A stretch of 64,000 nt of DNA from Nipponacmea schrenckii (taxonomy: Eukaryota > Mollusca > Gastropoda > Lottiidae): contig CM060203.1 of NCBI GenBank assembly GCA_030562195.1, positions 8,570,208 through 8,634,207 of the forward strand, in the 5' to 3' direction. A program made the translations under genes and the position numbers. Shown here piece after piece: positions 34,244-46,190 of this stretch. Position 1 is the stretch's first letter; each line of letters starts with the position of its first letter. The notes below the pieces were generated by a model, which did no database searches, was not told where the DNA came from, and saw nothing but the letters and a program-made list of their open reading frames with translations.

Positions 34244-36334
34244 TATTTTCGGTGTTGATTTGAATCAAAGAAAAATGTCTTCAGATATTCTAGCACTGTT
34301 TGATATCACTCAACCCCTTCATATGCCCATACACATAGTAAACAAACACATCAAGCAAATTACAATGTGAAAAGCCACTGGTGCTCAATTCAGAATCTAG
34401 GATACGATGTTTTCTTTCACTTCAATGGATTTCAAAATGTTTGAATAGATTAAAGAAAAGGCGTCTGAAGAAAAGGAGTCGTCATTTTAACATTCAAACG
34501 CAGATAATTCTGGACACACATGGATTTGAAGCCTCGAAGGCGAGGTGTGGAATTAATCACATTTCTGAGACTAAGGTACGATGGTTCAAACAAATTGTCG
34601 AACTTCTTTGACCGATGGTTTAAATATAAATATTTCGAGCTGTTACATATTGACTTAAACAAACTATTGTTTGCCTCCCTGTACCAGATGCTTCAATCAG
34701 AGAATTTGTTAAATAGATTAATGTCCTATTTTTCTGTTTGACCTTTTGATGTGTTAACTGAAGTGGAAAACACGTCTTTAAAAAGCAATGTTATATAGGC
34801 GTACACTGTCAATTTAGCGACCCATTGGTTTGCAAGTAAGTGAACATGAACGATGTATCTAATCCATGCAGTTTATGGTATTTTTTATGGTGAGGGCCGT
34901 CGTAGTGACGCACCAAAATATCATCGACGTATCTGCATAGTAAAAGCTAAAGAACATATTATTAAAGACAACGGTTCAATAAAAAGTTAACTCACAAAGC
35001 ATCCACGTAAATAACCACCATAGGGTCATTTGAAAACAAAACAGTGCCACCAATACAAAGCGTCTTTCCAGAATATCGGAAAGTGTCAGTATAATACATT
35101 TAACAATGGTCCATCTAATTTAAGTAACCTGTTGGTATCCACAGAATATTTTCAACAAAAACACATTTAGAAAAAAAATATATGACATTAAAACAGGAGC
35201 CATTCCTTGATGAGGTGAATGAAAGACGCAAAATACATAAAGAATGATTGTGTATTACCTATCTCTGATTATGACATAAGCACTCGTTCAAGATCCCCTA
35301 TATTAGCGCGGTATACGGAATGTGATCCAGCTGTTTCTCTAGGCATGGCGACGTTCCTGCTCGATCACGGTGCATGCGAATCCAGCAGGATGTAATCATT
35401 GCCTTAGGAGCTTATTTGATTTGAAAGAAAAGTAATCATACCCTCTTTACCAGAAAAGAGAGCAGCAAGATGAGAACCTGGTCAACAAAATCGACGGACA
35501 TAATTTTCCATGAAGTTAAAATTAAGCTCACCATCAATTCCTTTTATATCCAGCATTTCACGGCCTTCGTGTGATTATGTAAAAGAGTGTTCCCTTACTA
35601 AACTTCTATTTTATCTTCTTGCACTGACTTTTCTCTCGTCATGTTGAAGTTGTAGAAACAGGGAAATCCTCGGGGAAACCTTTTATTTGGATATTTTACG
35701 TGGCCTCTGTATCACAGTGGGTATTTATTCCGGATAGAAAAGTGCTACACCTTTTCCAACGCCCATCCACTTTCCTCAAAAAGTATACTGTGTGCTGATA
35801 AATGGTGATTGGAAAATGAATAGGAGAGACGAGATGTTTTTCCGGGTGCCGCATACCGCATATGTCTCGTAAACGCAGCTTTACGGGATAATACATAAAT
35901 AAATTGAAACCTTACAACTTTTGTTTAACTATGGTCGTGAAAATAAATATCAAAATAATATGACGATTCTGCTGTAACAGCTACTACTCTCGAAAGAAAC
36001 GAGAAGTACACTTGTAAAAACCAATATTCAGCAAAGTGTTGGCTTATAAAGTTGGCTTATGCATTTGATAGGTCATGTCATCGCCACTGAAGTTTAACGG
36101 TTGAAACTGTAGCTCATACATTAAATTAAGCAATTATGTCGTATATTACTAATGACTTCAAAGCACTAACATGAATCTCAATTTCCAATTATTTTAAGAG
36201 GAATTCCATTTCTAAATGAGCTTTACTAGTTCATTTACACTACGCTACAGTTGCACATTGATAACTGAAATGGCGTGGAGAGGTAACTTAATACTGTTTG
36301 CCCATTTATGAGTCATGAAATTTAATAACGTTTT
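34244..36334. other. 2.1-kb spacer between oppositely oriented satellite arrays
   Basis: It contains the RT relic at 34809-34934. Otherwise I find no supportable gene. The overlapping ORFs at 34381-34741 and 35696-35896 lack domains. The spacer may be the body of a transposon whose ends are the arrays, or simply DNA trapped in an inverted duplication. Confidence 0.5.
34809..34934 (-). pseudogene. Reverse transcriptase relic with RYVDDI motif (Penelope-like)
   Basis: The minus-strand translation contains RYVDDILVR, the catalytic YVDD box of reverse transcriptase. About 20 residues later comes HKLHGLDTSFMFTYLQTNGS. In Penelope-like elements the YVDD box is followed at about that distance by a block of the form hiN.l...I.FT.E...dG.lpFLD, which this matches in order and spacing. 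A stop follows at 34811-34809, and the upstream frame is closed by stops, so only a fragment of a dead element remains. Motif agreement over 42 codons is suggestive rather than decisive. Confidence 0.45.
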
Positions 36335-38240
36335 AGGTCCCACTGTTTTGCCCTGCCGATTATTGCCCTAAAACAATATAAAACTTTTTATAACCTGTCG
36401 ATCATTGGCCAAAAACAGTATGCTATTTATATACTGTCGATTTTTGCCCTAAAAAACTATGATATATATACTGCCGATTATTGCCCTAAAACAATTTAAA
36501 GGTTTTTATAGCCTGTCGATCATTGGCCCAAAACAGTATGCAATTTATGTACTGTCGATTATTGGCCAAAAACAGTATGCTATTTATATACTGTCGATTT
36601 TTGCCCTAAAAACTATGATATATATACTGCCGATTATTGCCCTAAAACAATATAAAGGTTTTTATAGCCTGTCGATCATTGGCCTAAAATAGTATCCTTT
36701 TTATGTACTGTCGATTTTTGCCCTAAAACACTATGATATTTATATACTGCCGATTATTGCCCTAAAACACTATGATATTTAAGAACTGCCGATTGTTGCC
36801 CTATAACACCATGATATTTAAGAACTGCCGATTATTGCGCTAAAACACTATGATATTTATATACTGCCGATTATTGCTCAAAAACCACTATGATATTTAT
36901 ATACTGCCGATTATTGCCCTAAAACACTGTGATATTTAATATACTGCCGATTTTTGCACTAAAACACTGATATTTAATATATACTGCCGATTATTACCCT
37001 AAAACACTGATATTTATACACTGCCGATTATTACCCTAAAACACTGATATTTATACACTGCCGATTATTGCCCTAAAACACTGTGATATTTATATACTGC
37101 CGATTATTGCCCTAAAACACAGTGATATTTATATACTGCCGATTATTGCCCTAAAACACTGATATTTATACACTGCCGATTATTGCCCTAAAACACTGTG
37201 ATATTTATATACTGCCGATTATTGCCCTAAAACACTGATATTTATACACTGCCGATTATTGCCCTAAAACACTGATATTTATACACTGCCGATTATTACC
37301 CTAAAACACTGATATTTATACACTGCCGATTATTACCCTAAAACACTGATATTTATACACTGCCGATTATTGCCCTAAAACACTGATATTTATACACTGC
37401 CGATTATTACCCTAAAACACTGATATTTATACACTGCCGATTATTACCCTAAAACACTGATATTTATACACTGCCGATTATTACCCTAAAACACTGATAT
37501 TTATACACTGCCGATTATTGCCCTAAAACCTGATATTTATACACTGCCGATTATTACCCTAAAACACTGTGATATTTATATATTGCCGATTATTACCCTA
37601 AAATACTGATATTTATATATTGCCGATTATTACCCTAAAACGCTGATATTTATACACTGCCGATTATTGCCCTAAAACACTGATATTTATACACTGCCGA
37701 TTATTACCCTAAAACACTGATATTTATACACTGCCGATTATTACCCTAAAATACTGATATTTATATATTGCCGATTATTGCCCTAAAACACTGTGATATT
37801 TATACACTGCCGATTATAGCCCTAAAACACTGATATTTATACACTGCCGATTATTGCCCTAAAACACTGATATTTATATACTGCCGATTATTACCCTAAA
37901 ATACTGATATTTATACACTGCCGATTATTACCCTAAAATACTGATATTTATACACTGCCGATTATTGCCCTAAAACACTGATATTTATATACTGCCGATT
38001 ATTGCCCTAAAACACTGTGATATTTATATATTGCCGATTATTACCCTAAAATACTGATATTTATATATTGCCGATTATTGCCCTAAAACACTGTGATATT
38101 TATATACTGCCGATTATTGCCCTAAAACACTGTGATATTTATATATTGCCGATTATTGCGCTAAAACACTGATATTTATATACTGCCGATTATTGCCCTA
38201 AAACACTGTGATATCTATACACTGCCGATTTTTGCCTAGA
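36335..38240 (+). repeat. Right satellite array: ~50 copies of a 37-40-bp monomer
   Basis: The dominant 37-base monomer begins tgatatttatacactgccg and continues attattgccctaaaacac; variants of 39-40 bases carry an extra 'tg' (cactgtgatattta). The first ~380 bases (36335-36720) have the mixed higher-order structure of the left array in reverse complement, with 'cctgtcgatcattggccaaa' alternating with 'ctgccgattattgccctaaa'. From there on the array is almost monomeric. Cytosine/adenine variants (gccct/accct) cluster in blocks, which suggests local expansion of short groups of monomers. The ORF 36459-36692 is a repeat artefact. Confidence 0.95.
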
Positions 38241-38275
38241 TCTTCTTTTCAAAAATACTTAGAATTTTAATACTA

Positions 38276-38620
38276 TTAACTATAATCTATAATTAAAACT
38301 TTAACCCTGTGCCAGTGCCTTTATTGAACAGTAACTTGTTACATTTAAGCACCCTAATCTTAAAACACTATGATATTTATGTACTGCCGATTATTGCGCT
38401 AAAACACTATGATATTTACATTAACTATAATCTATAATCAAAACTTTAACCCTGTGCCAGTGCCTTTATTGAACCGTAACTTGTTACATTTAAGCACCCT
38501 AATCTTAAAACACTATGATATTTATATACTGCCGATTTTGCCATAAACCACTGTGATATTTATATACTGCCGATTATTGCGCTTAAACACTGATATTTAT
38601 ATACTGCCGATTATTGCCCC
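38276..38620 (+). repeat. 145-bp direct duplication that includes satellite monomers
   Basis: The segment starting 'ttaactataatctata' at 38276 recurs at 38421. Each copy holds a unique ~90-base part ('accctgtgccagtgccttta', 'gtaacttgttacatttaagc') followed by one to two satellite monomers. Further degenerate monomers reach 38620. The mixing shows the satellite boundary was duplicated together with its flank. Confidence 0.88.
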
Positions 38621-38640
38621 TTATATTTACATCTAAATTG

Positions 38641-41221
38641 AGACCTGTATTTCAACTGACTTGAATTGTACAGCGTAATTCAAGAAACGTTTCTATAATG
38701 TAAATTTAATTACAATAAGTTTTTTGGAACGTATTTTTTCTTAGAAAGCATTTCTAAAAGATTAATTCCTCTATTCATAAACTGTACTTTAGATACTCGA
38801 AGATTTGTCCAGAATTGTGACGAACATGGACTGATTTTAAGCTCCTGTAAGAACCTATAATTTGGTTCCAGTAACTTTTCAGGCGCATCTCTGTTTTATT
38901 GCCCAATATCAATATGATTGTACACAGGAAAATCATACGTGTCTTATGTATCTGAGACAAAATCTAATATTTTGGCATATCCACAGTTCCTGTAAAAGGT
39001 TCGTTAAATTGTAACTTGTCAAATAAATTTTAAAGAGTAAAATAAATATTCATTTCCTCAACGATCTAGAAAGAGGTACAACTTTTGTGCAAATCGAAGA
39101 CGACAATATTGTCGTGCAGTGTGCAGTGAGCTTCTTTAAAATAGGGAATAAATTCCAGGGTAAAATGAATCTTTTCCAGTAATATATCAAGCCAAGAGGA
39201 AAGCAATCAAATGATGATGATTAAATTAATTCCAGAGATTTTCTCGGATCTGAAAAGAAAATTTATCAGCCTATTATTGGTGTAGTTCCATCCCACGATA
39301 ATCAGCAACAGATTGTTTGTACACGAGAGTCGAGCATGAAACCATGGAATCACGACACTATTGGAATGGAATCACTGACAGTACGCCACTATCTAACTAT
39401 GACAGGATAAATCTATGAGTAAAAGAAGACCAATACTACAGCGAGAGAATGGTGGTCTAACACGAGTCTCGTGGTCCTCAACCTGTCACATATTTTAACC
39501 AATAGATTGCTATCTTTAAACTTTATCCAGAATTTATTGGATTTTCTGTAACTCATGAGAAAGTTAGTGTTCACTCTTCTCCTGCGGCTTTCAAGTGTAT
39601 TTCAGAACATAAAACATTTCAAATCTTGACGAACATTTGTTGGTTAATAAAGTTTACCGACATAAAGTTGCGGTTGAATTATTGGCTGGTTTTGTGGATG
39701 TTTGGTAATTGATAACTCGTAATAAAGTTTATTGCATGACATTTGATATCATACAGTCGCCTTTTGAAGACATTATTAATACTTTGTTAAACTCAATGGA
39801 TAAAACTTGAATTAAAGAAGTATCGCTGGTTCCCGAGTACACTGTAAGTATATTATTATGTCATTAATACTTTATCTAGGGATCATGTTTTAATATATCA
39901 CTACTACTATTTGTGTAATTGTTTTTAGATGCCAAATGCGTAGGCCGTCCATTAACACCGGACTCATTGCAGAAGAGTTTATTTACTGGGTGACTCATTT
40001 GTCCACTAGTTTATTTAGTTTGAACGGTGTTGTCATTTGAATTCTGTTATCTGACTTCCTAATTTACTCCCTGAATTCGTTTTAAAATAGACATTTTGTG
40101 TGACTCAAATAAAGACCCCCTTTACACAGTGGTGCAATATTTGTGTAATCATTCTTACTCCTTTTTAAAACTAAAAATATGCTTGTTACAAATGTTCTAA
40201 TGTGCTTTCCTTGCCATGCTATTGTAAGGTCATGAAGGTGACCCCAATTTATAAGCTACATATCGTCATTACGCGACTGTTGGTCATTAAATTTGCAGCA
40301 AAAGCGACAGCTATGTCGCATTACTAAACCCTTAGATCCAACACACAGCGTCTTTGGTGCAAATGATATCAACATATTAACCTGCGGCGCAAACTTGGTC
40401 AATAAAAGTATATATTCATCAATCGCCAGAATGGAATCTCTAAAACTAAGTTTATTTAAAGTTAAGAGGATACCGTCGTAAAGATTTTACACCGGTAAGT
40501 CCACTTGACTCATTTTAGCCAATTGTAAATTGTTTGGTCATTCTAAGAGGTAGTAAACCTTTAACAATGCAATCAATCAAGTCTCAGACCATTTTCGCTT
40601 GAAGACAAATATATTGTCTCCTTTTTAATTTAGAATAACAGCATGATTTTCTTTGTCAAGTCTTCGATGTAACAACAATCCTGCTATTGTGAATTCATAG
40701 CAGATTGTAACTTCTTCATTACAAAGTTTTTTTAAGCAACTCGATCGATTTTTTTTGTAATTAAGGAAGTGTGTAGAATTTTTTTCCTCTCTGTAACTCC
40801 AATTTCCCCTTACGATGCAAGTTATTAACAGAATTTCATTGACATTGAAAGTACAATTTAATCATGTTGTGTCTTTAACTAGTCCCCGACACTGGATGAT
40901 TTCGGCTTGTAAGGGGTTACTTGAGCTAAAATTGTTCTAGCTTTCTCAAAGCGTACTTGCCTGATACGACATGGCTTACTATATGGGTAATGCAAAGCTT
41001 TGATTCAGCAAATTTAAGGTTCATAAAGATCAGCAGATAATAAAGCATGATATATTATAAGTATAAAATCCTTTAATCTGTAAAGTATTGATAACTAAAA
41101 CAGCTTTTAGAAAACAAATTACAGTTCTGCTCGTCTTTAATAAAAAGTTTCAGAAGTGAAGAAGCCGCCACATCTTGTCAGGTTCAAGTATTTTTTTTTC
41201 TAACGAAAATACAACCAAAAT
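38641..41221. other. Non-coding stretch, nothing recognised
   Basis: No supported feature. The short ORFs 38775-38960 and 40293-40481 are not convincing. Confidence 0.45.
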
Positions 41222-41380
41222 ATAAAAGCTGTACGAACTAATTTGATAAATATGAGGTTTATGTATATACGTTTCAGAAATAGACAATATGTCGCTGCTA
41301 GATTTAATTCTAGCATGTTCCATTTGGATGTTCACTCGAGAATAATGATTATAATTTAAGATACAGCTACAATTTGAAAT
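41222..41380 (-). pseudogene. Possible LINE (APE-type endonuclease) relic
   Basis: In a 106-codon minus ORF (41470-41150), residues 48-83 read NIQMEHARIKSSSDILSISE followed by TYIHKPHIYQISSYSFYI. This resembles the start of the LINE apurinic-like endonuclease: N-x-(R/Q) segment, then DIL.ISETWL with the catalytic Glu, then I....Y. The first 30 and last 20 codons do not match. A fragment of a non-LTR retrotransposon is plausible. The match is short and the residue after SET (Y for W) is altered. Confidence 0.4.
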
Positions 41381-41470
41381 TTGTTTTATGGACTTGTGGA
41401 GTGTGTAGAGTTCAACAATAGACATATTTAAAAGCATCCTGGAAACACAAAATGTCTCTATTATTACCAC

Positions 41471-44400
41471 AGTGGTCGTCTTAAGCCCGAGATTGGATAA
41501 TATATTAGTTTATTCACGTTCTTCACATTCTGAAAATAAACTGAAAAATAACACGCAGTCGTAAATTTGATTTGTGTAAACAAATTTTAAGTCTTTTACG
41601 TAAGAATTTATATCCGATGTTGTATTCATTTATCAAATTTTAAAACATGTTTAATTTTGTCATAGAATAGGTTTTTAACTCTCAAACTTACAAGAGAATG
41701 AATTTTAAAATTTAATCGCAGATTTGACCTCTTTTAAACAATAAAAACTAATATATTTAAGTAAACTCGTAACTATGAAGTTCTAAGGACCTATAGCTAC
41801 GTTGAGCAGCGCATTTAAAATGGAGGTCGGATTTTCAAGCAACAAGAGAATACAATCGAAGTGAAGTAATGAATTTCAATCAGAACGAATTGATTATATA
41901 TTGCATAATTAAAGCAGTAGGGTGAAAGATAAGTATCGTTTTCACTGTTATCTTACAACATAATTGATCTCTCTTCAACACTTTATACAACTCGCGCAAT
42001 TTAAATGCAGTGAAGTGTAGATTATTAAAAGCCAACCAATCACCATTATATATTCAAATCTGCCCGCAAACGCTGAATTATCGTTTACACTCTACTTTCA
42101 AGTACGATTTCATTAAGTGTAACATGAATATTTTAAATCAGTCCCTGGAAAAAAGTTCAACAAAAAGATTAAAAATCCTTTGGGCCATGAATCATTTAAT
42201 GACGTTAAAGTTCAGATATAAAAAGCATGATCGATAACCGTTTACGATTAACAACTCCTGAAAATCTACAGGGATCGTTTTGGTGTCAACTTTTTGTAAA
42301 ACCAAATGTGTATTTTGAGTGGTTACTTTAAACAATCTCCAATATCAAGCTATTGCTAACATCGTCTTAACCTTTTGATTTTGACTTTCAACTATGGATA
42401 TGCATTTGTAAGAATTCGGTTAATCGGGTAGAACAGCTCATTGTCATAATAGTTCGTAGTTCGGCTTCCTCTGTAATTAAACGAAAGACGTCTTATATAT
42501 ATCTGATCTTAGAATTTAATGAGGATGAAATTGTTTTAAAAAAGGTTTTAAAACATGTAATTCAGAATTTGTTTTCATTCGACTTGACCTAGTATCAATA
42601 TATCCTAAACTAATTTAATGAAGTACGTGTATTTACATTAATTTTGTTAATTTAAAGTCCGATTTTATCCCAAAATACAATCGTGGTCTCATATGCTGTA
42701 AAAGCCTCATAAACATTTCCTTACCAACCGTCACTCACAACAACCACAATTATTTAAACTAAGTATTTTAAATGGTATTACTTATCACGATTATAGTTAA
42801 TATCAATAAAAAAGCTGAATGAAACATTTGTTAGAGCTGAATCAAAAATGAATACATGTAATTTAAATGAGAGTGTAACAGTTGGTATTGAAAGAATGAA
42901 AATGATAGATATCATTTGACTTTAATGTAACATTTATTGATTTGTAAATAAAATTTTATTAATTTGTTATTTTGTAGAAAAGAATTAACCTCTATATTAT
43001 GAAATGATAATAACAATTTTATTCAATAATTCTCTCATTTCTTTCCTGATTTCTGTTTACACGACCAGACGGAACCGTGGAATGATCACAGGAGTCCTTG
43101 TCTGGTTCGAAAAACAATCCCTTTGTATAATAATATAGACAATGTGTGACACTCTAGAATCGGAAATTGGGGAGTTTTTCAACTAAACTTGCAAAAAAAT
43201 ATAATCAGAGCAGAACTCGTTACAATGCGTATTCAGTTCGACAAACCTTGAATTAATATAGATATCCAATCAAACTGAAACATACCAATCAGATCTCGAG
43301 GTCAATGTCATCGGGGTCACTTCCGGATATACCGATGAAGAATGACACAGGATTGCTGTAAGTTTTTAGTATACATGCTTCGAAATGTCTTGGATATGTT
43401 TATCAATATTAAATTAGACGGAGACGCCTGTGGAATGATGTTGCGTCGGCTAGTACATATTTCATGTATACACGTGCTATCTCTCTTTTGTCCGTAGGGC
43501 GAGCTCATGTACCGATGTCATCTTAAAACCTCTTAAAACCTCTAGGCCTACTTATTAAAATCTACTTTTAAATGTTTCATTCCATTATTTATGAAACCAT
43601 TATTTTGTCATCCAGATGGGAGAAAAAAGCAATCATTAGCGAAACGTAAATGACATACTTTTATTACACAAGCTTTTATCTTTTAAGGGAATTTCATGAA
43701 TTTTTTATGACTATCTGTCGTATAAAGTGCGACTCGCGCTGAGGAATGAAAATTTGTTTGATGTAAATATGTATCACAAATATCTATGAAAAGTGTAAAA
43801 GGGGCTCAAGTCAAGCTTGCAACAGCAATATCTACTTGAATTGACATGGATTTAATGGACGGTATCGTATCCAAACCACACCCCATCTGTCTAACTTCCT
43901 CGAGGTTGTGGTAATAAAAGCGAAATCACTCATTCATTACTATACATTATCCAAGCAAATTTAGCCCTAGAATCTTTCAAGGAAATCCCAGGCAATCAAA
44001 TCAAATCATTCGTTATAGACGCATTGTTCTCATTTCCACGCCTACAAAACGAAGTGTAGTGAGCTTAGTAAAATACGGGTTAATTGCCGATACAGTTGCT
44101 ATGTAAAGAGAGTCAAGGGTCACCCAAAAGGCATTTTTGTCGGATTACTTGACAGCACCATTTTGTGATTTCTTTAATAGTGACATACAAAAAATTGACT
44201 CTTCTTGATTTTTGGCAGGAGTTCGGTTCATTTCTCATAAATTTTCAGCAGTAGAATAAAAGGAATGAAGATAGATGACGATTGGTAATTACCCTCATTC
44301 GTGTCACGACTTCTAGAAACTCGTTTGATGCTGTAAAAAAAACATGATTTATGGTGTTGCATCCGTCTCTGATTTTCTCTTAATGATTTCTCTTTACTAC

Positions 44401-45935
44401 TGATATGCCTCAGTTGAAAGAAATTCCAAAGGGTTGTTTTATCGTTTTACAATTGAAATTATTTAAATGCTTGATTTGTGTTAACACAAATGACAAATAG
44501 TCTAAAATTCCGAACAACCCAAGGTTCAAATAAATGAAGCATCAGATTAATCGAAACTGCATTGACTTAAAAGCACATCCAGAATTTAAAAGTATACATA
44601 ATGTCCTTTTTAAAACAAACATTTTCTTCTTGTCTAAATGTTATAAATATTGTAAAATAATTTTTGTCCTTTTTATTCTTTGTTCAATTTTTCAGTTGTA
44701 GTACACATACCACTGTATCTCAACTCATCGCTTATGGGTCAAATTCGATCATGCAATTTACGTAATGAGATGAGATGAGTTTATGTTTGAGTTGATGATA
44801 AAAAAAAGATTGGGAGTATGTAAGAATCAGTAACTGAAAATAATTTAGAATCTTTAATGTAAAAATGAGATAATCCATCTTTAACCAGGATGGAGAAAAG
44901 TAAGTGTCTGTCGGTACCATGATTATACACCATGATTATATATCTTTATAATCACCAGCTACCGTTTACTAGACCCGGATATCTCCTATTTATATCACCA
45001 ATTGACATTGGCTCGTCACAATCGCTTGATTGTGACATTTCAACATTCAGGAACTAAAACATGGTACTAGACTGTCTACATACAATGTTATAAAAACGAC
45101 ATAAACCATCATTTGCAATTACCAGAGGTTGTCAATTAAGCCATTCAATATTGTTGGAAATTATCAATATACAGAGAAGAGATTCGTACCTTAGTCTTTT
45201 AGCTAATTTTATCAATAATAGTAATAGTGTTTACAGCTATTAGAACATTTAAGATCATCAGATCCACGTGTATGCAAAATTATCCGCGAATAAAAGTAAA
45301 AATTAATGACCATAGATCGCGAGCCAGATTAACGTCTAATTGTAGTTATATGTTATCTTTCTAGTGTGTTAGGTGGACATAACATGTTGACATAAACTGC
45401 TATCCCACAATGGTGAGGGAACATCAACTTAAGTTGAAACTTATTATGATACAGACTTCCACAATCCTCATGATAGTTTTCTTAATAAAGGGGGTCCTCT
45501 CTGGCAGATATATTGGTGCGCCCACGGAAATAAACACTTGACTCTGATTTATATATACATGTATAAATATGTTATGATAGTAGTTGTGTTATTTCCTATA
45601 TATTACGTCCTGTTTCATTAATATAGGCATTTCAGACTAGATGGGTGTATTTACAGTTATAATTGACAAAATTATTGACGAAATCATGGGTTCGTCAGGC
45701 CCATTGATAGATCGGATTCTAGTAGATGAGACCTGTTTCTCTCGAATTCTGACATCAAAAGTCGAGAATTTTCAACACATTATGACGACAAAACAATTAA
45801 TAGTTGACATTAGTTGTCCGTCCTATACTCTACATAACATAAAAGGTCCTGGATTTGAGTTGATCGTTGTAGGCAGCAGTCGGTAGTATTCGACAAATCC
45901 GATGATATGCTTTGATATATATATACACACTATCT
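41471..45935. other. Long non-coding stretch, nothing recognised
   Basis: No supported gene or repeat. ORFs at 42010-42237 (+), 43317-43508 (-), 44732-44920 (-) and 45641-45886 (+) were inspected and carry no signature. Confidence 0.45.
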
Positions 45936-46190
45936 AGACAAGTAGTCCAACTATGTGGGACATGATGTATACTGCCACCATACCATCTGGGAGTTGGTAT
46001 TTACTTTCTCAAAAAATACAGTGGCCAAGGATTCGCCATATACCATTTCCTAAAAATTATTTCGACTACTCCACTCTAGTCATTTGAGTAGTCTCACTAT
46101 TTGGGAGGTGATATATACTATCTATGGCAAAAGATTCATCATATTCCATCTCCCAAATATTTAGTAGACTCCTTCGAGTAGTACGCCTAT
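45936..46190. repeat. Two tandem hairpin-forming copies (~100-140 bp each)
   Basis: In the second copy (46086-46183), GAGTAGTCTCACTATTTGGG at the left is mirrored by CCCAAATATTTAGTAGACTC at the right. The first copy (45941-46075) has the same ends in eroded form (agtagtccaactatgtggga ... cctaaaaattatttcgacta). The interiors share 'tatatac', 'gccaaggattcgcca' and 'ggcaaaagattcatca'. They may be a duplicated small MITE. Confidence 0.55.

Noticed and set aside
36335..38240. CRISPR-like array of ~37-bp repeats
   Set aside because: Repeats are head to tail with no unique spacers and lie in a eukaryotic context; this is a satellite.
43317..43508. 63-codon minus ORF with less AT-rich composition
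   Set aside because: No motif, promoter or splice evidence.
45641..45886. 81-codon plus ORF with an upstream CAG
   Set aside because: No homologous domain recognised and no matching donor; kept out as unsupported.
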